A program made the translations under genes and the position numbers. 64,000 nucleotides of DNA, taken from assembly GCA_948648655.1 (NCBI GenBank), contig CAPKVJ010000002.1:40289-104288 (forward strand), given 5' to 3'. The notes beneath the pieces were generated by a model. It worked only from the letters and a program-made list of their open reading frames with translations. It was not told the DNA's origin and searched no databases. The stretch is from an uncultured Candidatus Saccharibacteria bacterium. Lineage in GTDB: Bacteria; Patescibacteriota; Saccharimonadia; Saccharimonadales; Saccharimonadaceae. Of the stretch, positions 42,900 through 52,457 are shown piece by piece (within the stretch, counting starts at the first letter, position 1; every line of letters starts with the position of its first letter).

Positions 42900-43931
42900 A
42901 TGGATAATCCTTACGTTTTAACTCACAAGACCCCCACGCACAAAGATTTTATTGATACGACTGATTTTGACCAATCAGAAATCATCGATATTATCAAAAC
43001 TTCTCTAGCAGTGCGCGATTATATCAAGTCTGGCAATACTCTCAACACTTTGCTTCATAAAAATCTCGCCATGCTTTTCGAACAAAAATCGACTCGCACG
43101 CGAGTATCTTTTGAAGTTGGCATGGAACAACTGGGCGGGCATGCCCTCAATCTCGCACCGGGCGCAATCCAGCTCGGTGCTCACGAAACTATTGGCGATA
43201 CTGCGCAAGTTTTGAGCCGTATGGTTGATATTATTATGGCGCGGGTCGACCGCCACGAAAGCGTCATGGAACTTGCCGCACGCTCCAGCGTTCCGGTTAT
43301 TAATGGCATGTCAGACTACAACCACCCTACACAAGAAATTGGCGATATTATTACTATTTTTGATCACCTTCCACAGGAAAAGCCCTGGAGCAAGACAAAA
43401 GTCGTATTCGTCGGCGATTGCACTCAAGTCTGTGCTTCGCTAATGATGATTACCACAAAGCTAGGTATGAATTTTATCCAATATGGTCCACCATCGAAAT
43501 GGCTCTCGGACGATTTTCTTAAAATTGGTCGTGCGAACGTTCAGCAATACGGCGGCAGTGTTCACGTAACTGATAACCCAGCCTATCTGGATGGTGCCGA
43601 TTTTATTTACACCGATGTCTGGTATGGTCTATATGATAAGGAGACGCCAAAAGATGTTTACATGCGTGAATTTTATCCAAAATATCAGGTCAATGATGAG
43701 CTACTCGCCCTAACAAACAATCCAAATGTAAAATTTATGCACTGCCTTCCAGCTACACGCAATGAAGAAGTGACGGACAGCGTGCTTGATGGCCCACATT
43801 CCGTAGCGTGGGACGAGGCCGAAAACCGTCTCACTGCCCAACGTGGCTTATTGCTGTATTTCAGTGGCAAAGCGCAAGAAGCTCTCGATGAGATCAAAAA
43901 ACAAAAGGAGGACAAAGATGCCCAAAACTAA
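42900..43931 (+). CDS. ptcA: Putrescine carbamoyltransferase
   Basis: Carbamoyl phosphate site STRTR (~64), HPTQE (~145) and HCLPA (~281) place it in the aspartate/ornithine carbamoyltransferase family. The segment DVWYGLYDKE (~242) contains YGLY, the signature that separates putrescine from ornithine carbamoyltransferases, and GGHETI/LSR-type sequence (LGAHETIGDTAQVLSRM) agrees. It converts carbamoylputrescine and phosphate to putrescine and carbamoyl phosphate. The antiporter and agmatine deiminase follow with overlapping frames, which confirms the pathway. 343 residues, likely leaderless. Confidence 0.92.
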   Translation: MDNPYVLTHKTPTHKDFIDTTDFDQSEIIDIIKTSLAVRDYIKSGNTLNTLLHKNLAMLFEQKSTRTRVSFEVGMEQLGGHALNLAPGAIQLGAHETIGDTAQVLSRMVDIIMARVDRHESVMELAARSSVPVINGMSDYNHPTQEIGDIITIFDHLPQEKPWSKTKVVFVGDCTQVCASLMMITTKLGMNFIQYGPPSKWLSDDFLKIGRANVQQYGGSVHVTDNPAYLDGADFIYTDVWYGLYDKETPKDVYMREFYPKYQVNDELLALTNNPNVKFMHCLPATRNEEVTDSVLDGPHSVAWDEAENRLTAQRGLLLYFSGKAQEALDEIKKQKEDKDAQN

Positions 43932-45378
43932 AAAACATAAATATAAGTTTCGGCTATTTAGTGCCGTGCTTGCTACAGTCTGTATCATTCTTGTCGGTGA
44001 TGCTGTAGCTCCAACCGCCGCGATTGGTAATTCGCAATATTTCTGGTGGATTATCATGTTACTAGGGTTCTTCGTGCCCTACGCGCTTATTTCTGCAGAG
44101 CTCGGTACGCAATATCCTTCCGAAGGTGGTATGTATACGTGGGTCAAGAAAGCCTTCGGCGAGAAATGGGCTGGCCGAGTTGCTTGGTATTATTGGGTCA
44201 ACTTCCCGCTCTGGGTTGCTTCGCTCGCTGATCTAGTCACGACGATTATCATGCAGATGTTGGGCGTAGAAATGACCTGGCCACTAATTATGGCTATCCA
44301 AGTATTCTACATTGTATTAGTTAGCGTGCTTGGGTCGCTTCGCATTTCGCAAAGCGACTGGCTTTCCAATGTTGGTGCAGTAGCCAAGTTTATCTTTATG
44401 GCTGGGTTAGGTGTATTAGGTATCTATGTACTTATCACACAGGGAACAGCAAATCCAATTGATTCATGGACTGACTTAATGCCTCTTATGGAAGACGGAA
44501 GCTTCAGTCTAATTGGGCTAGGGTATGTTTCATTGATCATCTTCAACATGTTAGGGTTTGAAGTGGTGTCAACTTTTAGTGACGACCTAGAAAACCCCAA
44601 AAAAGAAATTCCCAAAGCTATCATCATTGGTGGTATTCTGATTGCAATTTTCTATCTATTACCAAGTTTCGGTATTGGCGTTGCAATTCCACTTGAGGAA
44701 CTCCAGACTGATACTGGATTAATCGCCAGTTATCAAAACTTACTCGGCATCATCGGAATTAGCGCTGGTCTTGCCAAAGCCATTATTGTTGTAGTCGGTG
44801 GTTTATTCATCTATACATTGATCGCGAATATTTCTTCTTGGAATTTCGGCGTCAATTCCGTTATTGCTTACGCTGCCGAAGATGGCACTTTCCCTAAATC
44901 ATGGGCCAAGCGTACCAAAGATGGCGTACCGTATGTCCCGTCGATTTGGACTGGCGTAGTCGCATTAGTGATTTCAATTACCGGGATCCTAATGGCGGAA
45001 TTCGTCAGTGATGAAATTACCAACTTGTTCTGGACTTTCTTCTCGTTAAGTCTAGTAACGCTTCTGCTTTCGTACGTGCCAATGTTTATGGCCTTTATCA
45101 AGCTCCACAAACAAGGCCCAGCCGTCAAGGGAGGATATTGGATTGAGGGTGGCAAGTTCAAAACTTACTTATTTGGAATTGTGCCATTCATCCTTATCTT
45201 GATTGCGCTATTCTTTACCTTATTCCCAGAATTCAATCTTGAAATGTTTGAGTATAACTGGCCACTAATCGTTGGTGCCTGTCTCGCCGTCATTATTGGT
45301 GAAATTATGGTATTAAAAGTTCAGACTAACAAAACTAAATCTGCCAAAAAGGAGGCAAAACTTCATGCGAATAACTAA
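43918..45378 (+). CDS. aguD: APC-family antiporter, probably agmatine/putrescine
   Basis: A 486-residue protein with about twelve membrane helices and the APC start FSAVLATVCIILVGDAVAP, then SEGGMYTWVKKAFG, LGFEVVSTFSDDLENPKKEIP and the usual loop pattern. Its place between putrescine carbamoyltransferase and agmatine deiminase, with frame overlaps on both sides (14 bp each), argues for agmatine uptake in exchange for putrescine. The start follows AAAGGAGG inside the ptcA end. The substrate is inferred from context, not from the sequence itself. Confidence 0.85.
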   Translation: MPKTKKHKYKFRLFSAVLATVCIILVGDAVAPTAAIGNSQYFWWIIMLLGFFVPYALISAELGTQYPSEGGMYTWVKKAFGEKWAGRVAWYYWVNFPLWVASLADLVTTIIMQMLGVEMTWPLIMAIQVFYIVLVSVLGSLRISQSDWLSNVGAVAKFIFMAGLGVLGIYVLITQGTANPIDSWTDLMPLMEDGSFSLIGLGYVSLIIFNMLGFEVVSTFSDDLENPKKEIPKAIIIGGILIAIFYLLPSFGIGVAIPLEELQTDTGLIASYQNLLGIIGISAGLAKAIIVVVGGLFIYTLIANISSWNFGVNSVIAYAAEDGTFPKSWAKRTKDGVPYVPSIWTGVVALVISITGILMAEFVSDEITNLFWTFFSLSLVTLLLSYVPMFMAFIKLHKQGPAVKGGYWIEGGKFKTYLFGIVPFILILIALFFTLFPEFNLEMFEYNWPLIVGACLAVIIGEIMVLKVQTNKTKSAKKEAKLHANN

Positions 45379-46462
45379 CTCTACCCCAAAATCGGATGGC
45401 TTTCATATGCCATCCGAACTCGATCCTCATCGTTGTACGTATATTCTTTGGCCAGAACGTGAAGATAACTGGCGCAACAATGCTGACCCAGCTCAAGCTG
45501 TTTTTAAACAAGTTATTCAGACAATTGCAAAATACGAACCGGTTGTCGTAGGCGTAAACAAATCACAATATCTAAATTTGCTCGAAATGAATATGCCCAA
45601 CGTTCAAATTGTCGAAATCAGCAATAACGATTCTTGGGTTCGTGATACAGGCGCAACTTTTGTTGTCAACGATAGCGGAGAAATGCGGGCTATCGACTGG
45701 AAGTTTAATGGTTATGGTGGTCTCGTGAATGGAATTTATTTCCCATGGGATCAGGATGACTATATTGCCCCAAAGATGGCTGCTATCGAAAAAGTCGATT
45801 ATTATCATTTAACCGACTTTGTACTTGAGGGTGGCGCAGTACATACTGATGGTGAGGGGACTTTATTAGTCACCGAAGAAACCTTGCTTGATCCAGGTCG
45901 CAATCCTGACCTAACGAAGGAGCAAATCGAAGCCAATCTTAAAGAATATCTTGGTGTCGAAAAAGTTCTTTGGATTCCAAAGGGAATTTACATGGATGAA
46001 GATACCAATGGACACGTTGATAATATTTGCCAGTTCGTCGCGCCTGGAAAAGTTGTCCTGGCATGGGAAGATAATCAGAATGATCCGCAGTACGAACGTT
46101 CCAAAGCTGCACTGGATTACCTTGAAAGCGAAACTGACGCCAAAGGTCGCAAAATTGAAGTTGTCAAAATCCACGTGCCAAACCCAGTACTAATTACCGA
46201 AGAAGAGTCGCAGGGCGTTGATGTCGTTGAGGGAACTTTCCCGCGCAAAGAGGGCGATCGTATTCCTGCCAGCTATATTAATTATTATAATTGCAATGGC
46301 GCCGTTATCCTTCCGACTTTTAACGACGAGCACGACCAAGCTGCAATTGATACTTTGCAAGAATTATTCCCGGACAAAGTTATTGAGCCAATTTATGCTC
46401 GCGAAATTCTTCTCGGCGGTGGGAACATTCATTGTATAACTCAACAGGTACCACTCGTATGA
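45365..46462 (+). CDS. aguA: Agmatine deiminase
   Basis: The 365-residue protein matches the family throughout: TYILWPEREDNWR near the start, NDSWVRDTGATFV, LEGGAVHTDGEGTLLVTE, DTNGHVDNICQF and the catalytic Cys in GGGNIHCITQQ (~357). It hydrolyses agmatine to N-carbamoylputrescine and ammonia. The carbamoyl group is then passed to carbamoyl phosphate by the upstream enzyme. A carbamate kinase (aguC), needed to make ATP from it, is not in the operon. The next gene begins with an ATGA overlap. Confidence 0.95.
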   Translation: MRITNSTPKSDGFHMPSELDPHRCTYILWPEREDNWRNNADPAQAVFKQVIQTIAKYEPVVVGVNKSQYLNLLEMNMPNVQIVEISNNDSWVRDTGATFVVNDSGEMRAIDWKFNGYGGLVNGIYFPWDQDDYIAPKMAAIEKVDYYHLTDFVLEGGAVHTDGEGTLLVTEETLLDPGRNPDLTKEQIEANLKEYLGVEKVLWIPKGIYMDEDTNGHVDNICQFVAPGKVVLAWEDNQNDPQYERSKAALDYLESETDAKGRKIEVVKIHVPNPVLITEEESQGVDVVEGTFPRKEGDRIPASYINYYNCNGAVILPTFNDEHDQAAIDTLQELFPDKVIEPIYAREILLGGGNIHCITQQVPLV

Positions 46463-48123
46463 CGAAAAAATTGGATTATAAAGGCCCCGTAATGCTAGTC
46501 GTAATGGACGGTGTTGGCTTGTCAACCAAGCGCAGTGGTAACGCCGTCCGCCAAGCTCACACTGAATTTCTCGATTATGCTATGGTAAATTATCTAAATA
46601 TCCCACTTGCTGCTTCTGGCGAAGCCGTCGGAATTATGCCTGGTCAAATGGGTAATTCTGAAGTCGGGCATAATGCGTTGGGTGCTGGGCAAATTATCAA
46701 ACAGGGAATTGCCAGCATCGAAGCAGCGTTTATTACGGGAGATATTTGGCAAAGCAAAGCTTGGCAAGGTGCGATGAAGTATCTCAAAGATAAAAAAGGT
46801 GACGAGCCTGCAACGTTGCATTTTTGCGGGATCTTCTCGGATGGTGGCGTACATAGCGATATCAAACATCTCGAAGCTATGATTAAACAGGTCTATAATG
46901 AGGGCGTTCGCAAAATCCGAATCCATTGCGTTTTTGACGGTCGCGATGTTGCACCGCAGTCGGAACCAAAATATATTGATCGTCTGGAAAAATTTTGCAA
47001 ACAGTTCAAGGATGCTGATTTCCGCATCGCATCAGGCGGTGGTCGTATGGTGATGACTGCTGATCGCTACGAAAACGACTGGGATATAGTCAAGCTTGGT
47101 TGGGATGCAATGGTGCATGGCAAAGCTCCACGCGAATTCAAATCCGCCAGCGAAGCCATCAAAACCTTCCGCAAAGAAGACCCCAAAATCCAAGACCAAT
47201 ATCTACCGGCCTTTGTCGTGGTAGAGAATGCTGCCGCAAATTCCGCTCTTGCTTCCCGTGCTGCTCGCGCCGAAAGCTCCACTGCCAAAGTCGGTCAAGG
47301 TGGACACGCGATCGGAACAATCAACGATGGTGATGCTGTAATTTATTACGATTTTCGCGCCGATCGTGCCGTTGAAATCGCCACAGCTTTTGTCCAAAAA
47401 GATTTCGATAAGTTCAATCGCGGCAAAGTACCAAAAATTTATTTTGCCGGTCTCACCGAGTATGATTCTGACAAACATATCCCAGAGAATATCCTCGTCC
47501 CACCAATCAAGATTGATACTCCGCTAAATGTCTTTTTAAGTAAAAATAAGATCTCTCAACTGGCTATCTCCGAAACTGTTAAGTTTGGGCATATCACTTA
47601 CTATTTTAATGGTAATAGCTACAAGAAGGCTGCACACGAAGCACAAATCGAAATTGCATCCGATACTATGCCGTTCAATACTCGACCTTGGATGAAAGCC
47701 GCAGAAATTACTGACACCGTACTCGAAAAAATGGGGAACTATGATTTTATTCGCATTAATTATCCAGGTGGCGATATGGTCGGACATTTCGCTGAACTTG
47801 GTCCGACAATTGCCGCAATGGAAGCGATTGATATTCAGCTTGCCCGTCTAGCTAAAAAAGTTGATGAGCTAGGGGGTATGATGATTATTACCGCCGACCA
47901 TGGGAACGCTGAAGAGCTATTGGACAAAGACGGCGTACCAAAGACATCTCATACTTCCAATCCTGTACCGTGCATTTTCTATGACAATACTCCGAATGCA
48001 AAGCTTTATAAGAACGCAGGGTTGAAAGACCCTGGTCTCACAAATATCGCTGCAACCATTGCGACTTTATTGGGTCTCCCCGACTATCCTGTAATCTGGC
48101 GACAACCTTTGATTAAAACATAA
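46459..48123 (+). CDS. gpmI: 2,3-bisphosphoglycerate-independent phosphoglycerate mutase
   Basis: MDGVGLS at the start supplies metal ligands, the phosphorylated Ser is in GQMGNSEVGHNALGAG (~66), and C-terminal metal ligands are in ITADHGNAEELLD and TSHTSNPVPCIFYD. It interconverts 3- and 2-phosphoglycerate using Mn. Length 554 is slightly above the typical 510-520. Its ATG overlaps the aguA stop, which places a glycolytic enzyme in the agmatine operon. The combination is unusual and suggests coordination of two ATP-yielding routes or simple operon fusion. Confidence 0.94.
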   Translation: MTKKLDYKGPVMLVVMDGVGLSTKRSGNAVRQAHTEFLDYAMVNYLNIPLAASGEAVGIMPGQMGNSEVGHNALGAGQIIKQGIASIEAAFITGDIWQSKAWQGAMKYLKDKKGDEPATLHFCGIFSDGGVHSDIKHLEAMIKQVYNEGVRKIRIHCVFDGRDVAPQSEPKYIDRLEKFCKQFKDADFRIASGGGRMVMTADRYENDWDIVKLGWDAMVHGKAPREFKSASEAIKTFRKEDPKIQDQYLPAFVVVENAAANSALASRAARAESSTAKVGQGGHAIGTINDGDAVIYYDFRADRAVEIATAFVQKDFDKFNRGKVPKIYFAGLTEYDSDKHIPENILVPPIKIDTPLNVFLSKNKISQLAISETVKFGHITYYFNGNSYKKAAHEAQIEIASDTMPFNTRPWMKAAEITDTVLEKMGNYDFIRINYPGGDMVGHFAELGPTIAAMEAIDIQLARLAKKVDELGGMMIITADHGNAEELLDKDGVPKTSHTSNPVPCIFYDNTPNAKLYKNAGLKDPGLTNIAATIATLLGLPDYPVIWRQPLIKT

Positions 48124-48130
48124 AAAGTGA

Positions 48131-48136
48131 TATAAT
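48131..48136 (+). promoter_or_regulatory. -10 box, leaderless-type promoter of the PRC-barrel gene
   Basis: TATAAT ending 6 nt before the ATG at 48143, right behind the gpmI stop. Confidence 0.65.
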
Positions 48137-48142
48137 ATAGAC

Positions 48143-48751
48143 ATGTTAATCAACAACTCGCGCCTAATTAATTGTCCAATTTTAAGCCTACACGTGGGTG
48201 GACCCATTGGCCGAGTTGTTGAACCAATTGTTGACCCAGACTCTCTAAAGATTATTGCTTGCAGGATTGACGGCCCGCTAGTTGGTAAAGAGACTGGCGA
48301 TATCTTGCCGATGACTAGCATACGGGAGTTCTCACAGCTAGGGATGATCATTGATTCTACTGATGAATTCGTTGAAGCTGACGAAATTGTCCGCGTCAAA
48401 GAAGTTCTTGATCTTAATTTTGACCTAGTCGGCCTCAAAGTCGAAACTCAGAAGAAACACAAACTCGGAAAGGTTACCGGTTATACGATAGAACCAGAGT
48501 CATGGCATGTCCAGCAACTAATCGTGCAACGCCCTACCTTAAAATCCTTTTTTGACCCCGAGCTTATTATTTCGCGTCAGCAAATTATTGAAATCGACGA
48601 TTATCGTGTCATCGTTAAAGATCAGACTAACTCTGTTAAATCAGAAGTCCAAACTGAATTTGTTCCTAGTTTTATTAATCCCTTCCGCGAAGCGGAATTA
48701 GTCTCCGAGACTCAAGCCGATGAGACTAGCGCAGAGCCTGGCAGAGACTAA
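48143..48751 (+). CDS. PRC-barrel domain protein
   Basis: The 202-residue protein has two PRC-barrel-like beta domains: one near residues 15-75 (GGPIGRVVEPIVDPDSLKI, ISSTDE-like end IDSTDEFVE) and one near 85-160 (KLGKVTGYTIEPESWHVQQL). PRC barrels occur in RimM and in photosystem or RNA-processing proteins. The C-terminus is acidic and disordered. Function is not known. Its 3' end overlaps recX by 4 bp in convergent orientation. Confidence 0.75.
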   Translation: MLINNSRLINCPILSLHVGGPIGRVVEPIVDPDSLKIIACRIDGPLVGKETGDILPMTSIREFSQLGMIIDSTDEFVEADEIVRVKEVLDLNFDLVGLKVETQKKHKLGKVTGYTIEPESWHVQQLIVQRPTLKSFFDPELIISRQQIIEIDDYRVIVKDQTNSVKSEVQTEFVPSFINPFREAELVSETQADETSAEPGRD

Positions 48752-49563
48752 ACTTCATCATCCTCTTTGTATTGCTCTACGGCTGTTTTTGCATTATAAA
48801 AACTGAATCCTTGTCGCACAAGATAACCGATTAGCTGGAAATCATTATATTTCTTGCGCTTCTTTTTAATCATTTTTATAATTTCTTCATCTTCATCACG
48901 TGGGATTTTTTCAAAAACTTGATTAATCATCGTCGCATCAATACCTTTTTTTGTCAACTCCATCCGCAGGCGCTTATGACTAATGCCTTTACGTAAATAG
49001 CGATTTTCGACATAAAACTCTGCAAACTTTCGATTATCCAGATAACCTTTGTCAATTAGCCTTGTCAATACTTCATTGATTAGCTCATCATCAAATTCTG
49101 GCAGTGGTTTCTTTTCCTCTCTCTCACGCTGCCGATTAAGTTGCTTCCGCTTTAGCTGCCTACGCCGCAAATAATCATGTGTTTCTCTTACGGAATGTGG
49201 TCTTGTTAGTACCCACTCCAGGCTCCTTTGATACAGTTTCCCAAACTCCGATGCTCGTTGAAGCTCTTGTAACTTTTCTTTGGTAATCGATTGATGAACT
49301 TTTAGCCCCAGATCAACTACTTGATTAATTTCTAGTGATAATACAAAATGCCCGTCAAGAAACACATTTACGCGATTTGGGTCTTTGACACCAGGAGTAA
49401 GTTTTGTAATGGTATACGTCTCTTCACTCTCAAAGTCCCACCCGCTATTACTAATCGGTCCCACAACATCCTCTTCACTACCGTAAATCGCCTCTGCAGC
49501 TAATCTTCTAGCGTCCAAGTCGCCAGTCTCATTCTCCTCACCCAACGATTCAATCTTTAGCAT
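48748..49563 (-). CDS. recX: Regulatory protein RecX
   Basis: The C-terminal ~150 residues contain three RecX three-helix repeats (SLEWVLTRPHSVRETHDYLRR split by a Lys/Arg-rich linker, LIDKGYLDNRKFAEFYVENR, GISHKRLRMELTKKGID). RecX binds RecA filaments and inhibits or modulates them. An N-terminal extension of about 90 residues precedes this and resembles the beta-domain seen in longer RecX proteins. It lies 15 bp downstream of recA on the same strand, the classical arrangement. The exact start is uncertain. Confidence 0.88.
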   Translation of the reverse strand: MLKIESLGEENETGDLDARRLAAEAIYGSEEDVVGPISNSGWDFESEETYTITKLTPGVKDPNRVNVFLDGHFVLSLEINQVVDLGLKVHQSITKEKLQELQRASEFGKLYQRSLEWVLTRPHSVRETHDYLRRRQLKRKQLNRQREREEKKPLPEFDDELINEVLTRLIDKGYLDNRKFAEFYVENRYLRKGISHKRLRMELTKKGIDATMINQVFEKIPRDEDEEIIKMIKKKRKKYNDFQLIGYLVRQGFSFYNAKTAVEQYKEDDEV

Positions 49564-49578
49564 CCCCGCCTATGAGCC

Positions 49579-50655
49579 CTACTCTTCTTCACTCTCATCT
49601 ACATCATTCTGGGTATCATCCGCCACTTCGTCTTTTACAAGTCCAGCTACCGCTCTCACTTTTTGATCGATTTCACGCAGTAATTCTGGTTTTTCCTTCA
49701 ACAGATTCTTCGCCGCCTCTCTACCTTGCGCAATCGTTTCTCCGTTATATTTTAGGAACGCACCTGCCTTTTCTACAATGCCTTTTTGTACTGCTAGGTC
49801 TAATACATCACCAACACTGCTAATTCCCTCATTATACATAATGTCAAACTCTGCAGTTCGAAACGGTGCCGCAATCTTATTCTTCACAATCTTTACTTTT
49901 GTGCGATTCCCAGCAATTTTGTCACCATCTTTAATCTGGCCAATGCGTCGAATATCCATACGTACCGATGCATAAAACTTCAAAGCATTTCCGCCAGTTG
50001 TAGTCTCTGGGTTTCCAAACATCACGCCAATTTTCATGCGAATCTGGTTGATAAAAATCACTGTTGCCTTACTTTTGGAAATAATTCCGGTTAGTTTGCG
50101 CATCGCTTGCGACATTAGCCTTGCCTGCAACCCCATTTGTGCATCGCCCATATCGCCATCAATTTCCGCTTGAGGCACCAACGCCGCCACTGAGTCCACC
50201 ACAATCAGATCCACCGCTCCACTTCGCACTAGTGTTTCGCAAATCTCCAAAGCCTGCTCGCCATTATCTGGTTGCGAAATGAACAAATTGTCCGTATCTA
50301 CCCCAATCTTTTTTGCATAAGCTGGATCAAGCGCATGCTCTGCATCAATAAACGCTGCTTGACCACCCTGTTTCTGAATTTCTGCAATCGCGTGTAGCGC
50401 CAAAGTCGTCTTACCCGAAGACTCCGGTCCGTAAATCTCAATAATTCTACCCTTTGGATAGCCACCGCCCAGTGCCAAATCTAACGACAACGACCCTGAC
50501 GGCAATAATTCTACATCAATCTTTTGGCTTTCCCCTAATTTCATAATCGAGCCATCACCAAATTGTTTCGTAATCTGCGCAATTGCCAAATCCAATGCTT
50601 GCTTTTTCCCAGACTCATCCACCGAAATATCTGATTTTGTAGTTTTCTTTGCCAT
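49579..50655 (-). CDS. recA: Recombinase RecA
   Basis: Walker [10 protein letters not shown] (~70), the Walker B region [13 protein letters not shown]1/L2 loops with [21 protein letters not shown] and the C-terminal acidic tail are typical. RecA drives homologous recombination. Length 358 is normal. The gene has a TATAAT (50679-50684, minus strand) and a 24-nt leader with GGAAGG, so unlike many neighbours it is not leaderless. recX follows. Confidence 0.97.
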   Translation of the reverse strand: MAKKTTKSDISVDESGKKQALDLAIAQITKQFGDGSIMKLGESQKIDVELLPSGSLSLDLALGGGYPKGRIIEIYGPESSGKTTLALHAIAEIQKQGGQAAFIDAEHALDPAYAKKIGVDTDNLFISQPDNGEQALEICETLVRSGAVDLIVVDSVAALVPQAEIDGDMGDAQMGLQARLMSQAMRKLTGIISKSKATVIFINQIRMKIGVMFGNPETTTGGNALKFYASVRMDIRRIGQIKDGDKIAGNRTKVKIVKNKIAAPFRTAEFDIMYNEGISSVGDVLDLAVQKGIVEKAGAFLKYNGETIAQGREAAKNLLKEKPELLREIDQKVRAVAGLVKDEVADDTQNDVDESEEE

Positions 50656-50807
50656 ATTACCTTCCTTTATTAGGTTTAATTATATCACCATTAGCATTTT
50701 CCGACTATAGTAGAATACGCGTCTTCCTCTATAACTAAAAAATCCTAGCGCCATCATATACAACTCACACCAAAAACACAACCCCCAGACCCCACTTTTC
50801 GCAAAAA

Positions 50808-52418
50808 TTAAATTCCGCTCAAGAGTTCAATGTCTGCGCCTAATTGATTTAGCCTTTCCGCAAAATCTTGATAGCCCCGACTAATTGAGTAAATATTACG
50901 CAAAATTGAAGTACCCGGTGCTGCCAACATCGCAATCATTACTACTACAGCCGGGCGCAATGCTGGTGGTGCTACTAGTTCGGTTGGTCGCCAATTCGTT
51001 GGGCCTTCGACATATACACGATGCGCATCCAGCAGCTCTACCTTAGCATTCAAGCTTTCCAAATAAGTTAAATACACTGCGCGATTTTCAAACACCCAAT
51101 CATGTATCAGTGTCCGTCCTTTTGCTGTCGCCGCAATCACACCAAAAAACGGCAGGTTATCTATATTTAGGCCTGGAAATGGCATCGGAGCAATTTTGTC
51201 CATCGGTGCCGTTAATTCGGCCTTTTGTACCTTCAAATCCACTAATCTGGTGCGTCCATTCGTACTAAAGTATTCTGGAGATTTTTCAATTTTTGCGCCC
51301 ATGCTCTTTAATACTTCCAATTCTACTTCAAGGAACTCAATAGGAGCTCTCCTGATTACTAACTGTGATTGCGTCACTAGAGCCACTGCTATAAACGACA
51401 TGGCTTCAATTGGATCTTCCGCCGGCGCATACTCCACATCAACATCAATCTGTCTTTTACCACGCACTTTTAATGTGGTTGTCCCGATGCCATGTACTTC
51501 TACTCCTAGTTTTTCCAGAAAGAAACACAAGTCTTGCACCATGTAATTTGATGACGCTCCAACAATCGTCGTTTCACCTGGATATAACGCAGCTGCCATC
51601 AGTATATTCTCCGTCACCGTATCGCCACGTTCAATCAATACTATCCTCTTCGGCGGGAAGGGCATTTCAATCTGGTCAATTGGCACTTCTGGCCTTTCTT
51701 TAGGTTTCTTGCCTGCAGGATTCATTGGTGCTACCTTTGCCTCATAGAATCCACTACAATTCGTCGCGTCAACCTTTAATCCAAAAGCCGACAACGCCCT
51801 AAGGTGCGGCTCGATTGTCCGTGTCCCCAATGTGCATCCGCCAGCGTAAGGCAAACGGAATTTTTCGAATTTGTGTAGTAACGGCCCCATGAACATCAAC
51901 ACTGAACGCGTCCTACGCGCAGCCTCGACATTGATATTCTCTAAATTTAATTCATCCGGTGATATAATTTCCAAGTCTTTTCCGTCGTTAACCCAGCGAC
52001 ATTTCACACCAATTGATTCCAAGACTTCGACAATCCGAAATACTTCCTCAATCCGTGCAACATGTTTTAGGCGCGTCGTTCCAGAATTCAATAGTGAGGC
52101 ACATAGCAAGGCTACGGCCGCATTCTTGCTGGAATTAACTACTATTTCTCCATGTAATTCTTTACCACCATGTATGCGATAGCTCTGCGAAGCACCATCA
52201 TTTATAGAGAGAATTTGCCCTCCCAGCGCATCGGACAGTTTTTTTACTAGCTCCAACGACACATTCTGTCGCCCCTTCTCGATTCGATGAATTGCTGACT
52301 GACTGCTACCAATCGCATCCGCAAGCTGGGTTTGCGTCCAGCCTTTTTCAATTCTCAATCGCTCAACAATCCGTCCAATTTTGGTATTGTAAGCAGCAAT
52401 TTTCTCTTTGTCCGTCAT
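50808..52418 (-). CDS. murA: MurA with an N-terminal XRE helix-turn-helix domain
   Basis: Residues ~10-70 form an XRE/Cro helix-turn-helix (ERLRIEKGWTQTQLADAIGS, QSAIHRIEKGRQ). The rest (~80-536) is a complete UDP-GlcNAc enolpyruvyl transferase: SSKNAAVA (Lys22 equivalent), GGCTLGTRTIEPHL with the catalytic Cys (~195), PFPGLNIDNL with the Asp, and SRGYQDFAERL near the end. It starts peptidoglycan precursor synthesis. The open frame is continuous, with no internal stop or obvious frameshift. The domain could make MurA a DNA-binding autoregulator. A minus-strand TATAAT (52426-52431) ends 7 nt before the ATG, so the fusion includes the first codons. Confidence 0.93.
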   Translation of the reverse strand: MTDKEKIAAYNTKIGRIVERLRIEKGWTQTQLADAIGSSQSAIHRIEKGRQNVSLELVKKLSDALGGQILSINDGASQSYRIHGGKELHGEIVVNSSKNAAVALLCASLLNSGTTRLKHVARIEEVFRIVEVLESIGVKCRWVNDGKDLEIISPDELNLENINVEAARRTRSVLMFMGPLLHKFEKFRLPYAGGCTLGTRTIEPHLRALSAFGLKVDATNCSGFYEAKVAPMNPAGKKPKERPEVPIDQIEMPFPPKRIVLIERGDTVTENILMAAALYPGETTIVGASSNYMVQDLCFFLEKLGVEVHGIGTTTLKVRGKRQIDVDVEYAPAEDPIEAMSFIAVALVTQSQLVIRRAPIEFLEVELEVLKSMGAKIEKSPEYFSTNGRTRLVDLKVQKAELTAPMDKIAPMPFPGLNIDNLPFFGVIAATAKGRTLIHDWVFENRAVYLTYLESLNAKVELLDAHRVYVEGPTNWRPTELVAPPALRPAVVVMIAMLAAPGTSILRNIYSISRGYQDFAERLNQLGADIELLSGI

Positions 52419-52425
52419 AGCTATG

Positions 52426-52431
52426 ATTATA
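52426..52431 (-). promoter_or_regulatory. -10 box, leaderless-type promoter of HTH-murA
   Basis: Minus-strand TATAAT ending 7 nt from the start codon at 52418. Confidence 0.55.
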
Positions 52432-52457
52432 TCACACTTATATCATGATGTGAATAA

